Positions 25,029 through 32,882 of a DNA stretch of 32,882 bases are shown piece by piece. Position 1 is the first letter of the stretch; every line of letters starts with the position of its first letter. The position numbers and the translations under genes are program-made. This stretch comes from Nitrospirota bacterium (lineage in GTDB: Bacteria; Nitrospirota; Thermodesulfovibrionia; UBA6902), in contig JACQXG010000011.1 in assembly GCA_016208905.1 (NCBI GenBank), positions 1 to 32,882 on the forward strand. Reading direction: 5' to 3'. The notes beneath the pieces are model-generated. The model searched no databases. It was not told where the DNA came from and saw only the letters and a program-made list of their open reading frames with translations.

Positions 25029-25919
25029 TTAATCCGCTGGTGATATAGGAGCCCCTGGTGTTACCCAGCCGTTTTCCCATGGTGGAAAATCTCCTGCACC
25101 CCTTATATACTCAAAACCTCCTGCAAATCCATATCCGGAGGAGTCTGCGACATCGGCTCCTTCCCCCTCATTTAAACGATAATAAGCCGCCAGCTCAGGG
25201 ACACCACGGTCACACGTACCACCTATACCAAGCTCCGTATTCATACAATTATTAATTTCAGTATCAGTCCTCCGGGAACCCCAAACCCTCAGTTCGTCAA
25301 TAACAGCTCCGTTTAAAAAGCTGACAGCTACTTCTTCATGAGAAGGATTATCAGCAAAGTTCGAATTTGTTGTCGCACTACTTTGATATGCTCCATTTAC
25401 ATAAATATCCAGATGTGGTGTCTCTGCCATGTGTGTGTCGGCATTGGAGAGTACGCCTGCAATATGGTACCATAGGCCCGTAATAAGTGCAGAACCGCTA
25501 ACTGTAAATGCTTCCGTCCCTGTAATAGCTGGCGGACCTGGCGAAGTAATTATCACGTGTCGTATTGTAAATTGAGGAGCATTCGCAGAGAGAGCCAGTT
25601 CAACTCCCCTGGCACCATCACTGCGTTTGAAAATCGAACCTGTTGTAGTAGAAACAGAAGTCTTTACCCACGCTTCCAAAGTGAGTTGATGATTGCTTAT
25701 ATCGGGAATTCGAGTTGTTAAGTTCCCTTGAGGAGTAGCTGAACACGAATTGGTCGGACATTTGCTGAAATCAATCGCATAGGCCCCTTTATTAGTATCT
25801 TTGGCTTTCCGCTGCGGTTTGTTCCCACAGCTTACAATAAAAAACCCTGCGCATAAAACAACAATAGCAAGGATAAGGAGCAACGATAAATTCCCTTTGA
25901 ATTGTCTTATTTTTTTCAT
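25029..25919 (-). CDS. LamG/concanavalin A-like domain lipoprotein
   Basis: I place the start at the ATG at 25919 (MKKIRQFKGNL), because AGGAGG lies 5 nt upstream; the ORF-track start 15 codons earlier has none. The 296-aa product has a long lipoprotein signal (LLLILAIVVLCAGFFIVSC, Cys at about residue 32). A LamG-type lectin/glucanase fold follows (about 55-250), seen in QLTLEAWVKTS, GLWYHIAGVLS, LDIYVNGAYQ, GAVIDELRVWGSRRTDTEI and AAYYRLNEGEGADVADSSGYG. These patterns mark domains that often bind glycans or proteins on the cell surface. It is probably an outer-envelope lipoprotein; the ligand is unknown. It is a single-gene unit with its own terminator. Confidence 0.87.
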   Translation of the reverse strand: MKKIRQFKGNLSLLLILAIVVLCAGFFIVSCGNKPQRKAKDTNKGAYAIDFSKCPTNSCSATPQGNLTTRIPDISNHQLTLEAWVKTSVSTTTGSIFKRSDGARGVELALSANAPQFTIRHVIITSPGPPAITGTEAFTVSGSALITGLWYHIAGVLSNADTHMAETPHLDIYVNGAYQSSATTNSNFADNPSHEEVAVSFLNGAVIDELRVWGSRRTDTEINNCMNTELGIGGTCDRGVPELAAYYRLNEGEGADVADSSGYGFAGGFEYIRGAGDFPPWENGWVTPGAPISPAD

Positions 25920-26022
25920 AATAGCCTCCTGATAGTTTTTAAAGAAAAAATTATAATAAGGCAAGAATGTAAAACTATAAGATATTGCTTTTAAAATGTC
26001 AAGAATTACTATATTTATTAAT

Positions 26023-28308
26023 TCAATTATTTAATGAATTAATAAAAGGGGCTACTTTTACAGCGAAATTCTCCGGGTCAATCTCAGCAGCCTTTTTAAC
26101 CTCTTTGACGGCATTTTCTCTGTCACCAACAATATGAAATATATTAGCCATTTTAAAATGTATAAGTGCCACCTCCGGACTATTGTCCTGTAAATATGCA
26201 ATCAGCTGTTGATAAGAATGAATTGCGTCATAAAATCTATTCGTATCCAGATATATTTGCGATAGCCTTCTGAGTTCTCCAGCTTCGAGAGGAATATTAT
26301 TATCTGCAGATGAATAATCATACTCAGTCATCCTGATTGCCTTCAATTTTTCTAATGCACTGGAGGCAATATCGTCTCTAGAGGAAAGAATTGCAATTAA
26401 TGCCAATTCGAAATATTTTATATCATTAACCGGATCATGAGCTACTATATTATTGACAATTTCTATGGCTTCTTCATAATCCTTTTTACGCGCTAAAGTA
26501 TCAGCTAATAGAAAATATAGTCTTTCATACCGGGGATTGAGATTAATAGATGCCCTGATTAACGACTCCGTATGATCAATAAAAGAAGGTTCATAACGCG
26601 ATATGTAATTATAAAGAAGCATTACATCCGTCAGATAGTCCAAGTTAAAGCGATTTCTATCAATTCCTTTTTCCAATTCTTCCACCGTTCTTTCAATGAA
26701 ATCCAATGCGCCTGGCTGTTTTAAGAAGTTAAAATGTAAGATGGAGAAAGACATTGAACTCATTATTTGTCTGACATTGTCATCCCCGAAGGTTCTTAAA
26801 GATAAAATACTTTTAAAATCATCGAGAACATTCGAGTAAGATTTATCTTTATCGGAAGAATTTATTGTCTGGATAAATTGGGATTCCTTAAAAGGCTTAT
26901 AGTTAACGTGATAAATCACAATTGAAAAAAGCAGTAATGACGGCAGTATTACATATACAGATTTTATTATTGCTTTGTTTAAACCAACAAATTTATTTAA
27001 ATCTGTCGCTTCCTTCATGTAGTAAATATTATCTAAATAAGCCAATAGAGCTATAAACAATACATACGAATTAATAGTGTCAAAAGTAAAAAGATTTTGA
27101 ATAAAATAAACATTAAGCGCTATCACAATAGTCAAAGCTTCGTTCCTGGGAATTGTCTTTTTTTGAAAAGCATTCCAGAGAACATAATAAACCGCTCCAT
27201 AGATTGCTAAATAAGAAAACAAACCAAGAACCCCTGCATTAACCAGCCAATCTATGACAATATTATGGGCACGGTCAAACCATATTTGTTCACGTATAAC
27301 GGGAATCGAATTAACAGTATAAATCCCTTTAAAATTTTCCTGCCCCCATCCCAGGATCGGCCTTTCTTTAATCCCCTCCCATGCAAACTTCCACGTGTTA
27401 ATTCTATTCTGAACGGAATCGTCTGAAAACATGGTGGCAAACCGGGAAAGAGTTCTGTCATGTTTTATGAAATCAGCATTTCGAATGCTTACAAATGAAA
27501 CTGACAGAATAATGAAAATACTAATCGATGACAATATTACCTTTCTGACAAGTTTCTCCCCGGAGGGATTTATTTTTCCAAATATGTTCATCAGTCCCAT
27601 CATCCCTATCCCAATGATAGCTGCCAGAATCGCTCCACGTGAAGATGAATAATAAATAGCGATAGTGTTTATGCTAATGAGCAATATATAAAAAAACTTA
27701 AGTGAGCGTCTTTGGGTGTTGAAGATGAGAATGAACGCTATAAACATGGAAAGCATCAAATAAGAGGCGAAAAAAGTAGGGTTACCAATTGTCCCGTAAA
27801 TTCTTTGACCGTATATCATTGCAAACTGAGGCGAATTAGCGGCCTGAAGTGATGCAATTAAAGCGAATGAACTTACTAACATGCTTACCGCTACAAAAAT
27901 ATTGAAAAAAATTATCCAATCCTTCTTGCATCTAAGAACGCTGCTGATAATCATAAAAAAAAGTGTGAGATGCAAAATTGTAATGTAACCTTCCATCCGC
28001 TCGTAATTTGACCAGAAACTGTTATAAGGACTGACACCGAATAAATCAGCAAGCCCTACGATAAATGTAAAGAAGAGAATAGAAATCAGCATCGGCGAGT
28101 TATTAAGCCGGTACTGTTTATATGCCAATATGAGAGGCACCCATAATGCAGCTGCAAATTCCACGAGGATTCTGAATGCAAAATTCTTCCCGGTGATATA
28201 AGGGAATAACGCAGATGGTGTAACGACAAGGGGAATAAAGGGTATCAAAAACATTGAACCCTTTATTCCCCATACTAAATAATTATCTATTTTTTTAAAA
28301 GAGACCAT
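26023..28308 (-). CDS. O-antigen ligase/polymerase-like membrane protein with C-terminal TPR region
   Basis: The 761-aa protein has about 11-12 TM segments in the first 470 residues, with signatures of the Wzy/WaaL (O-antigen ligase-like) family: IYGTIGNPTFFASYLMLS, YYSSSRGAILAAI, and the large periplasmic loop containing RINTWKFAWEGIKERPILGWGQENF and an RAHN motif with a conserved His. The C-terminal third (about 490-755) is helical with TPR-like repeats (NPRYERLYFLLADTLARKKDYEEAIEIVN, IHFKMANIFHIVGDRENAVKEVKKAAEIDPEN read in parts). It probably transfers or polymerises a lipid-linked glycan on the outer membrane leaflet side. Composition is AT-rich compared with neighbours. The ATG has no clear Shine-Dalgarno. 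No glycosyltransferase genes adjoin it. The 218-nt gap to typA shows nothing definite. Confidence 0.85.
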   Translation of the reverse strand: MVSFKKIDNYLVWGIKGSMFLIPFIPLVVTPSALFPYITGKNFAFRILVEFAAALWVPLILAYKQYRLNNSPMLISILFFTFIVGLADLFGVSPYNSFWSNYERMEGYITILHLTLFFMIISSVLRCKKDWIIFFNIFVAVSMLVSSFALIASLQAANSPQFAMIYGQRIYGTIGNPTFFASYLMLSMFIAFILIFNTQRRSLKFFYILLISINTIAIYYSSSRGAILAAIIGIGMMGLMNIFGKINPSGEKLVRKVILSSISIFIILSVSFVSIRNADFIKHDRTLSRFATMFSDDSVQNRINTWKFAWEGIKERPILGWGQENFKGIYTVNSIPVIREQIWFDRAHNIVIDWLVNAGVLGLFSYLAIYGAVYYVLWNAFQKKTIPRNEALTIVIALNVYFIQNLFTFDTINSYVLFIALLAYLDNIYYMKEATDLNKFVGLNKAIIKSVYVILPSLLLFSIVIYHVNYKPFKESQFIQTINSSDKDKSYSNVLDDFKSILSLRTFGDDNVRQIMSSMSFSILHFNFLKQPGALDFIERTVEELEKGIDRNRFNLDYLTDVMLLYNYISRYEPSFIDHTESLIRASINLNPRYERLYFLLADTLARKKDYEEAIEIVNNIVAHDPVNDIKYFELALIAILSSRDDIASSALEKLKAIRMTEYDYSSADNNIPLEAGELRRLSQIYLDTNRFYDAIHSYQQLIAYLQDNSPEVALIHFKMANIFHIVGDRENAVKEVKKAAEIDPENFAVKVAPFINSLNN

Positions 28309-28526
28309 AGGATTTATGAAATTAATTAATTCCTGCCCTGATCTTGCGCTAACAAAGATAATAGAGTTTCAATGCCGGAGCTGCGATTCAACTCTGTCCC
28401 ATATTACCACAATTAACAACCATATTCTATAAATGCGACAGGATAATGATTGGATACTTTGATGACGCTCTAATAATAAATTCAGCGCAGCATCCGGATA
28501 TAAGAGATAATTCTTTAAAGCCAGAC

Positions 28527-30332
28527 CTAATCCCTTATTTTCGGTCTCTTATTAACATCGAGGATTTTCTTTCTTAATCTAATGGACTCAGGGGTCACTT
28601 CAACAAGCTCGTCTTCCCTGATAAATTCAATAGATTGTTCCAGAGTCAAAAGCCTTGGAGGTATTAACTGAAGGGCTTCATCAGATCCTGAAGCGCGTAT
28701 ATTGGTCATTTTCTTTTCTTTTGTAACATTGACATCCAGATCATTTTCCCTTGAGTTTTCTCCTATGACCATACCTTCATAAACAGGAACATTTTGTTTG
28801 ATAAAGAGCACTCCCCTGGGCTGCAAATGGAACAGCGCATATGTTGTTGTTTTTCCCTTTCTGTCTGAAACCAAGGCGCCTGTCTGCCTCTTTGACATCG
28901 GGCCATGCCATGGCTCGTATCCGTCAAAGAGGTGGTTGAGAAGCCCGGTGCCTCTTGTATCCGTGAGGAATTGAGACCTGAAACCAATCAATCCCCTTGA
29001 TGGAATTCTGAACTCAAGCCTTACCCTGCCGCTTCCATTGTTCTGCATTTTCTGCATCCTGCCTTTTCGCATTCCGACTTGCTGGGTCACAACTCCGACA
29101 TAGTCTTCCGGCACATCTATAACCAGCAGTTCCATGGGCTCATGCAATTTGCCGTTAATTTCCTTTGTAATAGTTTCAGGCATGGAGACTGATAATTCAT
29201 AGCCCTCCCGCCTCATCATCTCTATAAGAATAGCAAGCTGCAGTTCTCCCCGCCCCATTACCCTGAAAGAGTCTACCTTGCTCAGGTCCACTTTTATGGA
29301 AACATTGTAAAGGAGCTCTTTCTCAAGCCTTTCTCTGAGATTTCTGGAGGTAACATATTTGCCGTCCTGTCCTGCAAAGGGAGATGTATTAACGGAAAAA
29401 AGCATTGAAATGGTAGGCTCATCCACTTTTATTCTGGGAAGCGGTTTGGGGTTCTCAATATCCGTGATCGTATCACCGATATTTATCCCTTCAATCCCCG
29501 CAAGCGCAACGATCTCGCCGACTGAAACCTCTTTTGTTTCTTTTCTCTCAAGACCTTTAAAGGTATATATGGATGTTATCTTTGTTTTAACTGCAATGCC
29601 TTCGCTGTTTATCACAGCCACAAGGTCCCCTATTTTTATAGTGCCTGAAAAAATTCTGCCGATTGCCAGTCTCCCGACATAATCATTGTAATTTATATTC
29701 GTGACAAGGTACTGCAGACTCCCGTTTTCATCTCCCTCCGGAGCAGGGATTGTGCGTATTATAAGATCAAAGAGGGGCATTAAGTCATTCGATTCATCAT
29801 TGAGGTCGAGTTTTGCAATCCCCATTTTGGCATTTGTATAAACTATCGGGAACTCTAACTGCTTTTCAGTTGCATCAATATCAATAAACAGGTCATAAAC
29901 TTCGTTCAGCACGTCCTGTATCCTGGCATCATGTCTATCTATCTTATTGATAACTAATATGGGTGGCAGGTTTAGCTCAAGCGCTTTTTTAAGTACAAAT
30001 CTTGTCTGTGGCAGAGGGCCTTCTGAGGAGTCTACAAGCAAAAGGACACCATCCACCATTTTCATAATTCTTTCTACTTCTCCCCCAAAATCAGCATGCC
30101 CGGGCGTATCGACTATATTTATTTTCACGCCGTTGTATTCAACAGCAGTGTTTTTCGCCATTATGGTAATCCCCTTTTCCCTTTCAAGGTCTATATTATC
30201 CATGACCCTTTCCTGCACATTTTCATTAGCACGGTAGATGCCGGACTGCTTCAGCATACAGTCAACAAGAGTTGTCTTTCCATGATCAACATGGGCAATT
30301 ATAGCAATATTCCTTAAATCTTCACGTTTCAT
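28527..30332 (-). CDS. typA: Translational GTPase TypA/BipA
   Basis: TypA is an EF-G-like GTPase that binds ribosomes and supports growth and 50S assembly under stress. The 601-aa protein has G1 AHVDHGKTT (about residues 13-21), switch I REKGITI, G3 [15 protein letters not shown]4 NKID and a G5-like TNAKMG. Domain II and elongation-factor domains III and V follow, and the TypA-specific C-terminus contains [39 protein letters not shown] and RLRKKILD. Full length. It appears to be a single-gene unit with its start facing the long gap before pilB. Confidence 0.97.
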   Translation of the reverse strand: MKREDLRNIAIIAHVDHGKTTLVDCMLKQSGIYRANENVQERVMDNIDLEREKGITIMAKNTAVEYNGVKINIVDTPGHADFGGEVERIMKMVDGVLLLVDSSEGPLPQTRFVLKKALELNLPPILVINKIDRHDARIQDVLNEVYDLFIDIDATEKQLEFPIVYTNAKMGIAKLDLNDESNDLMPLFDLIIRTIPAPEGDENGSLQYLVTNINYNDYVGRLAIGRIFSGTIKIGDLVAVINSEGIAVKTKITSIYTFKGLERKETKEVSVGEIVALAGIEGINIGDTITDIENPKPLPRIKVDEPTISMLFSVNTSPFAGQDGKYVTSRNLRERLEKELLYNVSIKVDLSKVDSFRVMGRGELQLAILIEMMRREGYELSVSMPETITKEINGKLHEPMELLVIDVPEDYVGVVTQQVGMRKGRMQKMQNNGSGRVRLEFRIPSRGLIGFRSQFLTDTRGTGLLNHLFDGYEPWHGPMSKRQTGALVSDRKGKTTTYALFHLQPRGVLFIKQNVPVYEGMVIGENSRENDLDVNVTKEKKMTNIRASGSDEALQLIPPRLLTLEQSIEFIREDELVEVTPESIRLRKKILDVNKRPKIRD

Positions 30333-30957
30333 ATCATCTCTTTTCTGTTTAATAAATTATGTTCATACGTTCTCAGATAAGCCTATTGTATTTTCTGATT
30401 TACAGAGAAAACTAACCGGCGAGTGACAGTTCTAAGACATTGGTGTTTAATTATAAGCTAATCATCAGAGATAATACCATATCAACAACCCTAACAGATA
30501 GCGAATCTTAACCCACGAATATGCATTTCAAACAATGCGGATGTTGGAAAATTATTTGTTTTTCGATCCCTTAAACGCATTTTCAATCAAGGTTAGGATG
30601 CATATTTTAATTCAAAGCCGTATGTATAATTCAATAATAAATTTATCGAGTTAAACCGAATGCCCAGCCCGATGTAAAGCGGGCGAATGTCAATTATTAA
30701 TTTTTCCTTTCATTCGCATTTCTTAAAGGAATGCCAATTATTTTTCAATGTCTGCATTGTTTAAGTTAATATTTCTTTAATCTTAACAAACCGAATCAGA
30801 GGGATCTATCAAAATCCCAGGGACATTCCTTTAATGATGCCTCATGCTTAAGATCAATATTACTCATGCCGATAAGACTGTTACAGGATTAAATATGTAA
30901 TATCCTGAATTACAAACAAGCTTCAATATTGCAGAATTTATAAAAGGAAATCGGTTC
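30333..30957. other. 625-nt intergenic region between divergent typA and pilB
   Basis: The region is AT-rich with no convincing ORF. The only notable structure is a small hairpin GCCCG-N8-CGGGC near 30669-30686, flanked by two GAATG words. I could not find a clear GG-N10-GC sigma-54 site, a riboswitch core or a strong sigma-70 promoter. It must contain the typA and pilB promoters. Confidence 0.6.
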
Positions 30958-32724
30958 ATGAATAAGAAAAAATTAGGTGAACTTCTTACTGAAACCGGTC
31001 TGATAACAAAAGAACAGCTTGACAATGCCCTCATGCTGCAAAAAGGGAAAAACAAAAGGCTGGGCAAGGTCCTTATTGAGTTAGGATATGTGAATGAATT
31101 TCAGATTGCTGATACAATCTCAAAACAGCTTTCAGTTCCAATGGTCGAATGCAACAAATATTCACCCTCAAAACAGATACTTTCTCTTATACCGAGAGAA
31201 ATGGCCGAGAATAAATTAATATATCCTCTTGATAAAAATGATAAAAGCCTTACTCTCGCAATGGCTGATCCTCTTGACTTCAGGACAATTGACGATATTT
31301 CATTTCAGACTGGTTTAAGGATCAACGTGACTGTAGCGTCTGAAACCAATATTATAAGCGCCATAGAGCAAACTTACGGTTCATCTGACATAACATGGGA
31401 TGTACTTAAAGAGATCCCATCATATAATGAAGTTGAATTCGTTAAAGAAGAAATTAAAGGTGATCAGAAGCAGGAGATAAGTTTCCAGTCTTTATTTAAA
31501 GACAGTGAAGCCCCGCCGATTGTCAAGCTCGTCACTATGATTATTGCTGATTCCGTAAATTTCGGTGCAAGCGATATCCATATAGAGCCCAGGGAAACTT
31601 ATGTTCAGGTTCGTTACAGAATAGACGGCGAATTAAAGAACGTGCTCAGTTTTCCAAGCAGGATCCGCGATTCCGTTATTTCAAGAATAAAGATAATAGC
31701 TAATCTCGATATTACAAACAGACGTTTTCCGCAGGACGGAAGAAGCGCGCTGCGGCTTAAAGATAAAACTGTTGATCTAAGGATATCCACTCTGCCCTCA
31801 GTTTATGGTGAGACAATCGTAATAAGACTTCTTGATCCTACAACAGGACTGATACCGCTGTCTAAACTCGGCATCTCAGAGCATATCATAAAACCTCTTA
31901 TTGAGATCATCAATCAGCCGCAGGGCATGCTCCTTATTACAGGACCAACAGGGAGCGGAAAAACAACTACACTGTACTCTGTTCTGCAGCAGCTAAGATC
32001 TGAAACTAAAAATATAATTACAATTGAAGAGCCGGTGGAATACAAGCTTAAAGAAATCACCCAGGTGGGAATAAGCGAAAATATCGGGTTTACTTTTGCC
32101 AATGCGCTCCGTTCCGTGCTAAGGCAGGACCCGGACATTATCATGGTCGGGGAAATAAGAGACCTTGATACTGCAGAAATCGGGGCAAGGTCCTCACTGA
32201 CCGGCCACCTTGTTCTAAGCACATTACACACTAATGATACTGTTTCATCAATCACGCGATTACTGGATATCGGACTGGAACCTTTCCTGATAACAGCGGC
32301 TGTAAGCGGTGTCCTCGCACAAAGACTCGTGAGAAAAATATGTCTTAACTGTAAAGTTGAAGTTTCAGCTCCCGAAGAAATGTACGGAATGTACCTGCCC
32401 CTCTTAAAAACTTTTTTTAAAGGTGAAGGTTGCGACAAATGTAACTATACGGGTTATTCAGGCAGAATAGGTGTTTATGAGCTGTTAAGAATAAACACTC
32501 CGCTTAGACGTTTGATTGCAAAGAAGTCCTCTGAAGACGATCTATGGGTATGCGCAAGAGAAACCAATACTAAAACACTGTTTGAAGATGCATGGTCAAA
32601 GGTCGAGGCAGGGACAACAACCGCAGACGAAGTTATATCAAAGATTCCTTACCAGGAAATTCTGATCAACGAAAACAAAACTTCCGCCAAGGGCAAATAT
32701 AGAAAAATTTTTGCAGGCAAGTAA
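30958..32724 (+). CDS. pilB: Type IV pilus assembly / type II secretion ATPase PilB/GspE family with MshEN domain
   Basis: The 588-aa hexameric motor ATPase drives pilus polymerisation or type II secretion. The N-terminus is a MshEN domain with two 24-residue motifs (starting KLGELLTETG and RLGKVLIELG) separated by 5 residues, the pattern known to bind c-di-GMP. The core has Walker A GPTGSGKTTT (K335), the Asp box, Walker B DPDIIMVGEIRD, His box LSTLHTNDTVSS and a CxxC..CxxC zinc site (CLNCK, CDKCNY). The start ATG has AAAGGAAA about 8 nt upstream. PilB is slightly favoured over GspE by the MshEN motifs, but the pilT, pilC or gsp genes that would settle it lie outside the window. A long upstream gap suggests its own promoter. 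Confidence 0.92.
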   Translation: MNKKKLGELLTETGLITKEQLDNALMLQKGKNKRLGKVLIELGYVNEFQIADTISKQLSVPMVECNKYSPSKQILSLIPREMAENKLIYPLDKNDKSLTLAMADPLDFRTIDDISFQTGLRINVTVASETNIISAIEQTYGSSDITWDVLKEIPSYNEVEFVKEEIKGDQKQEISFQSLFKDSEAPPIVKLVTMIIADSVNFGASDIHIEPRETYVQVRYRIDGELKNVLSFPSRIRDSVISRIKIIANLDITNRRFPQDGRSALRLKDKTVDLRISTLPSVYGETIVIRLLDPTTGLIPLSKLGISEHIIKPLIEIINQPQGMLLITGPTGSGKTTTLYSVLQQLRSETKNIITIEEPVEYKLKEITQVGISENIGFTFANALRSVLRQDPDIIMVGEIRDLDTAEIGARSSLTGHLVLSTLHTNDTVSSITRLLDIGLEPFLITAAVSGVLAQRLVRKICLNCKVEVSAPEEMYGMYLPLLKTFFKGEGCDKCNYTGYSGRIGVYELLRINTPLRRLIAKKSSEDDLWVCARETNTKTLFEDAWSKVEAGTTTADEVISKIPYQEILINENKTSAKGKYRKIFAGK

Positions 32725-32882
32725 GATCATGCCTGCTCGGATTTTCGCTTCAAAAAAATACTGATTCCATAATCGAGTCAATCAAATTTGCCGCAAGCAA
32801 ATATGTCAGGCATATTTCAGTTTTCTTTGCCCCTGCGACAGAGGATTACTTGGCAGGCTCGCTTCCTTCCAGTAAAACGATC
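32725..32882. other. Right-edge segment with a possible minus-strand gene end
   Basis: No gene can be called. A minus-strand frame entering from the right edge reads IVLLEGSEPAK and then stops at 32846-32848, which could be the C-terminus of a gene outside the window. A plus-strand frame is also open to the edge from about 32724 but lacks an ordinary start codon. A 6-bp inverted repeat ATTTGC/GCAAAT lies between. Confidence 0.2.

Noticed and set aside
28447-28578. Small plus-strand ORF of about 43 codons (MIGYFDDALI...) over the typA 3' end
   Set aside because: It overlaps typA antisense, has no ribosome site and shows no recognisable motif.
30660-30700. Possible c-di-GMP (GEMM) or other riboswitch upstream of pilB
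   Set aside because: Only a 5-bp GC hairpin is present; the conserved GEMM core and tetraloop/receptor pattern are not seen.

Overview
The window is a bacterial chromosome segment of moderate, slightly AT-leaning composition. Nearly every gene is an ordinary bacterial housekeeping, signalling or envelope gene, and I see no phage, IS element, CRISPR array or plasmid backbone. Several traits fit a Nitrospirota (Thermodesulfovibrionia-like) or deltaproteobacterial-grade lineage: hybrid kinases, HD-GYP and HDOD regulators, a periplasmic tetraheme cytochrome, a C5-pathway hemL, an rplU-rpmA-obg-proB cluster and a MshEN-type PilB. This placement is inference from gene content; no marker was searched.

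Layout. (1) 1-5190, + strand: a tight signalling operon. It holds the end of a PAS/histidine kinase with a damaged receiver, a REC-HD-GYP c-di-GMP phosphodiesterase, a lone exported PstS-like binding protein, and a full membrane hybrid kinase closely related to the first. (2) 5242-9420: mnmG (+), facing an exported tetraheme cytochrome c (-), then serS with tRNA-Ser(UGA) directly downstream (-). (3) 9581-11825, - strand: a VCBS/FG-GAP lipoprotein split by one in-frame TGA, and the RNA cyclase gene rtcA. (4) 11907-17271, + strand: exported M23 peptidase, an unknown membrane protein, M48 (Ste24-type) peptidase, hemL and a divergent YchF-type ATPase. (5) 17314-21923, - strand: wrbA, a REC-HDOD regulator, an exported beta-carbonic anhydrase, an unknown three-TM protein and a HAD phosphatase. 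(6) 22049-24916, + strand: rplU, rpmA, obgE, proB. (7) 25029-30332, - strand: LamG lipoprotein, O-antigen-ligase/TPR protein, typA. (8) 30958-32724, + strand: pilB with an N-terminal c-di-GMP-binding MshEN domain.

Themes. Cyclic-di-GMP appears at both ends: a degrading HD-GYP regulator inside a two-kinase operon with its own periplasmic binding protein, and a pilus motor ATPase that probably binds the same messenger. The first operon is the best candidate for a less-described system: a periplasmic ligand sensed by a solitary binding protein, relayed by paired kinases to c-di-GMP turnover. A second theme is a family of short GC-rich palindromes (core GTAGGGGCGGG..CCCGCCCCTAC) sitting at gene 3' ends between 8.1 and 17.3 kb; one supplies the serS stop codon.

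Limits. All calls come from reading the sequence and the supplied ORFs. No alignment, HMM, structure or expression data was available. Domain boundaries are approximate and start codons were judged by family N-termini and Shine-Dalgarno sequences.
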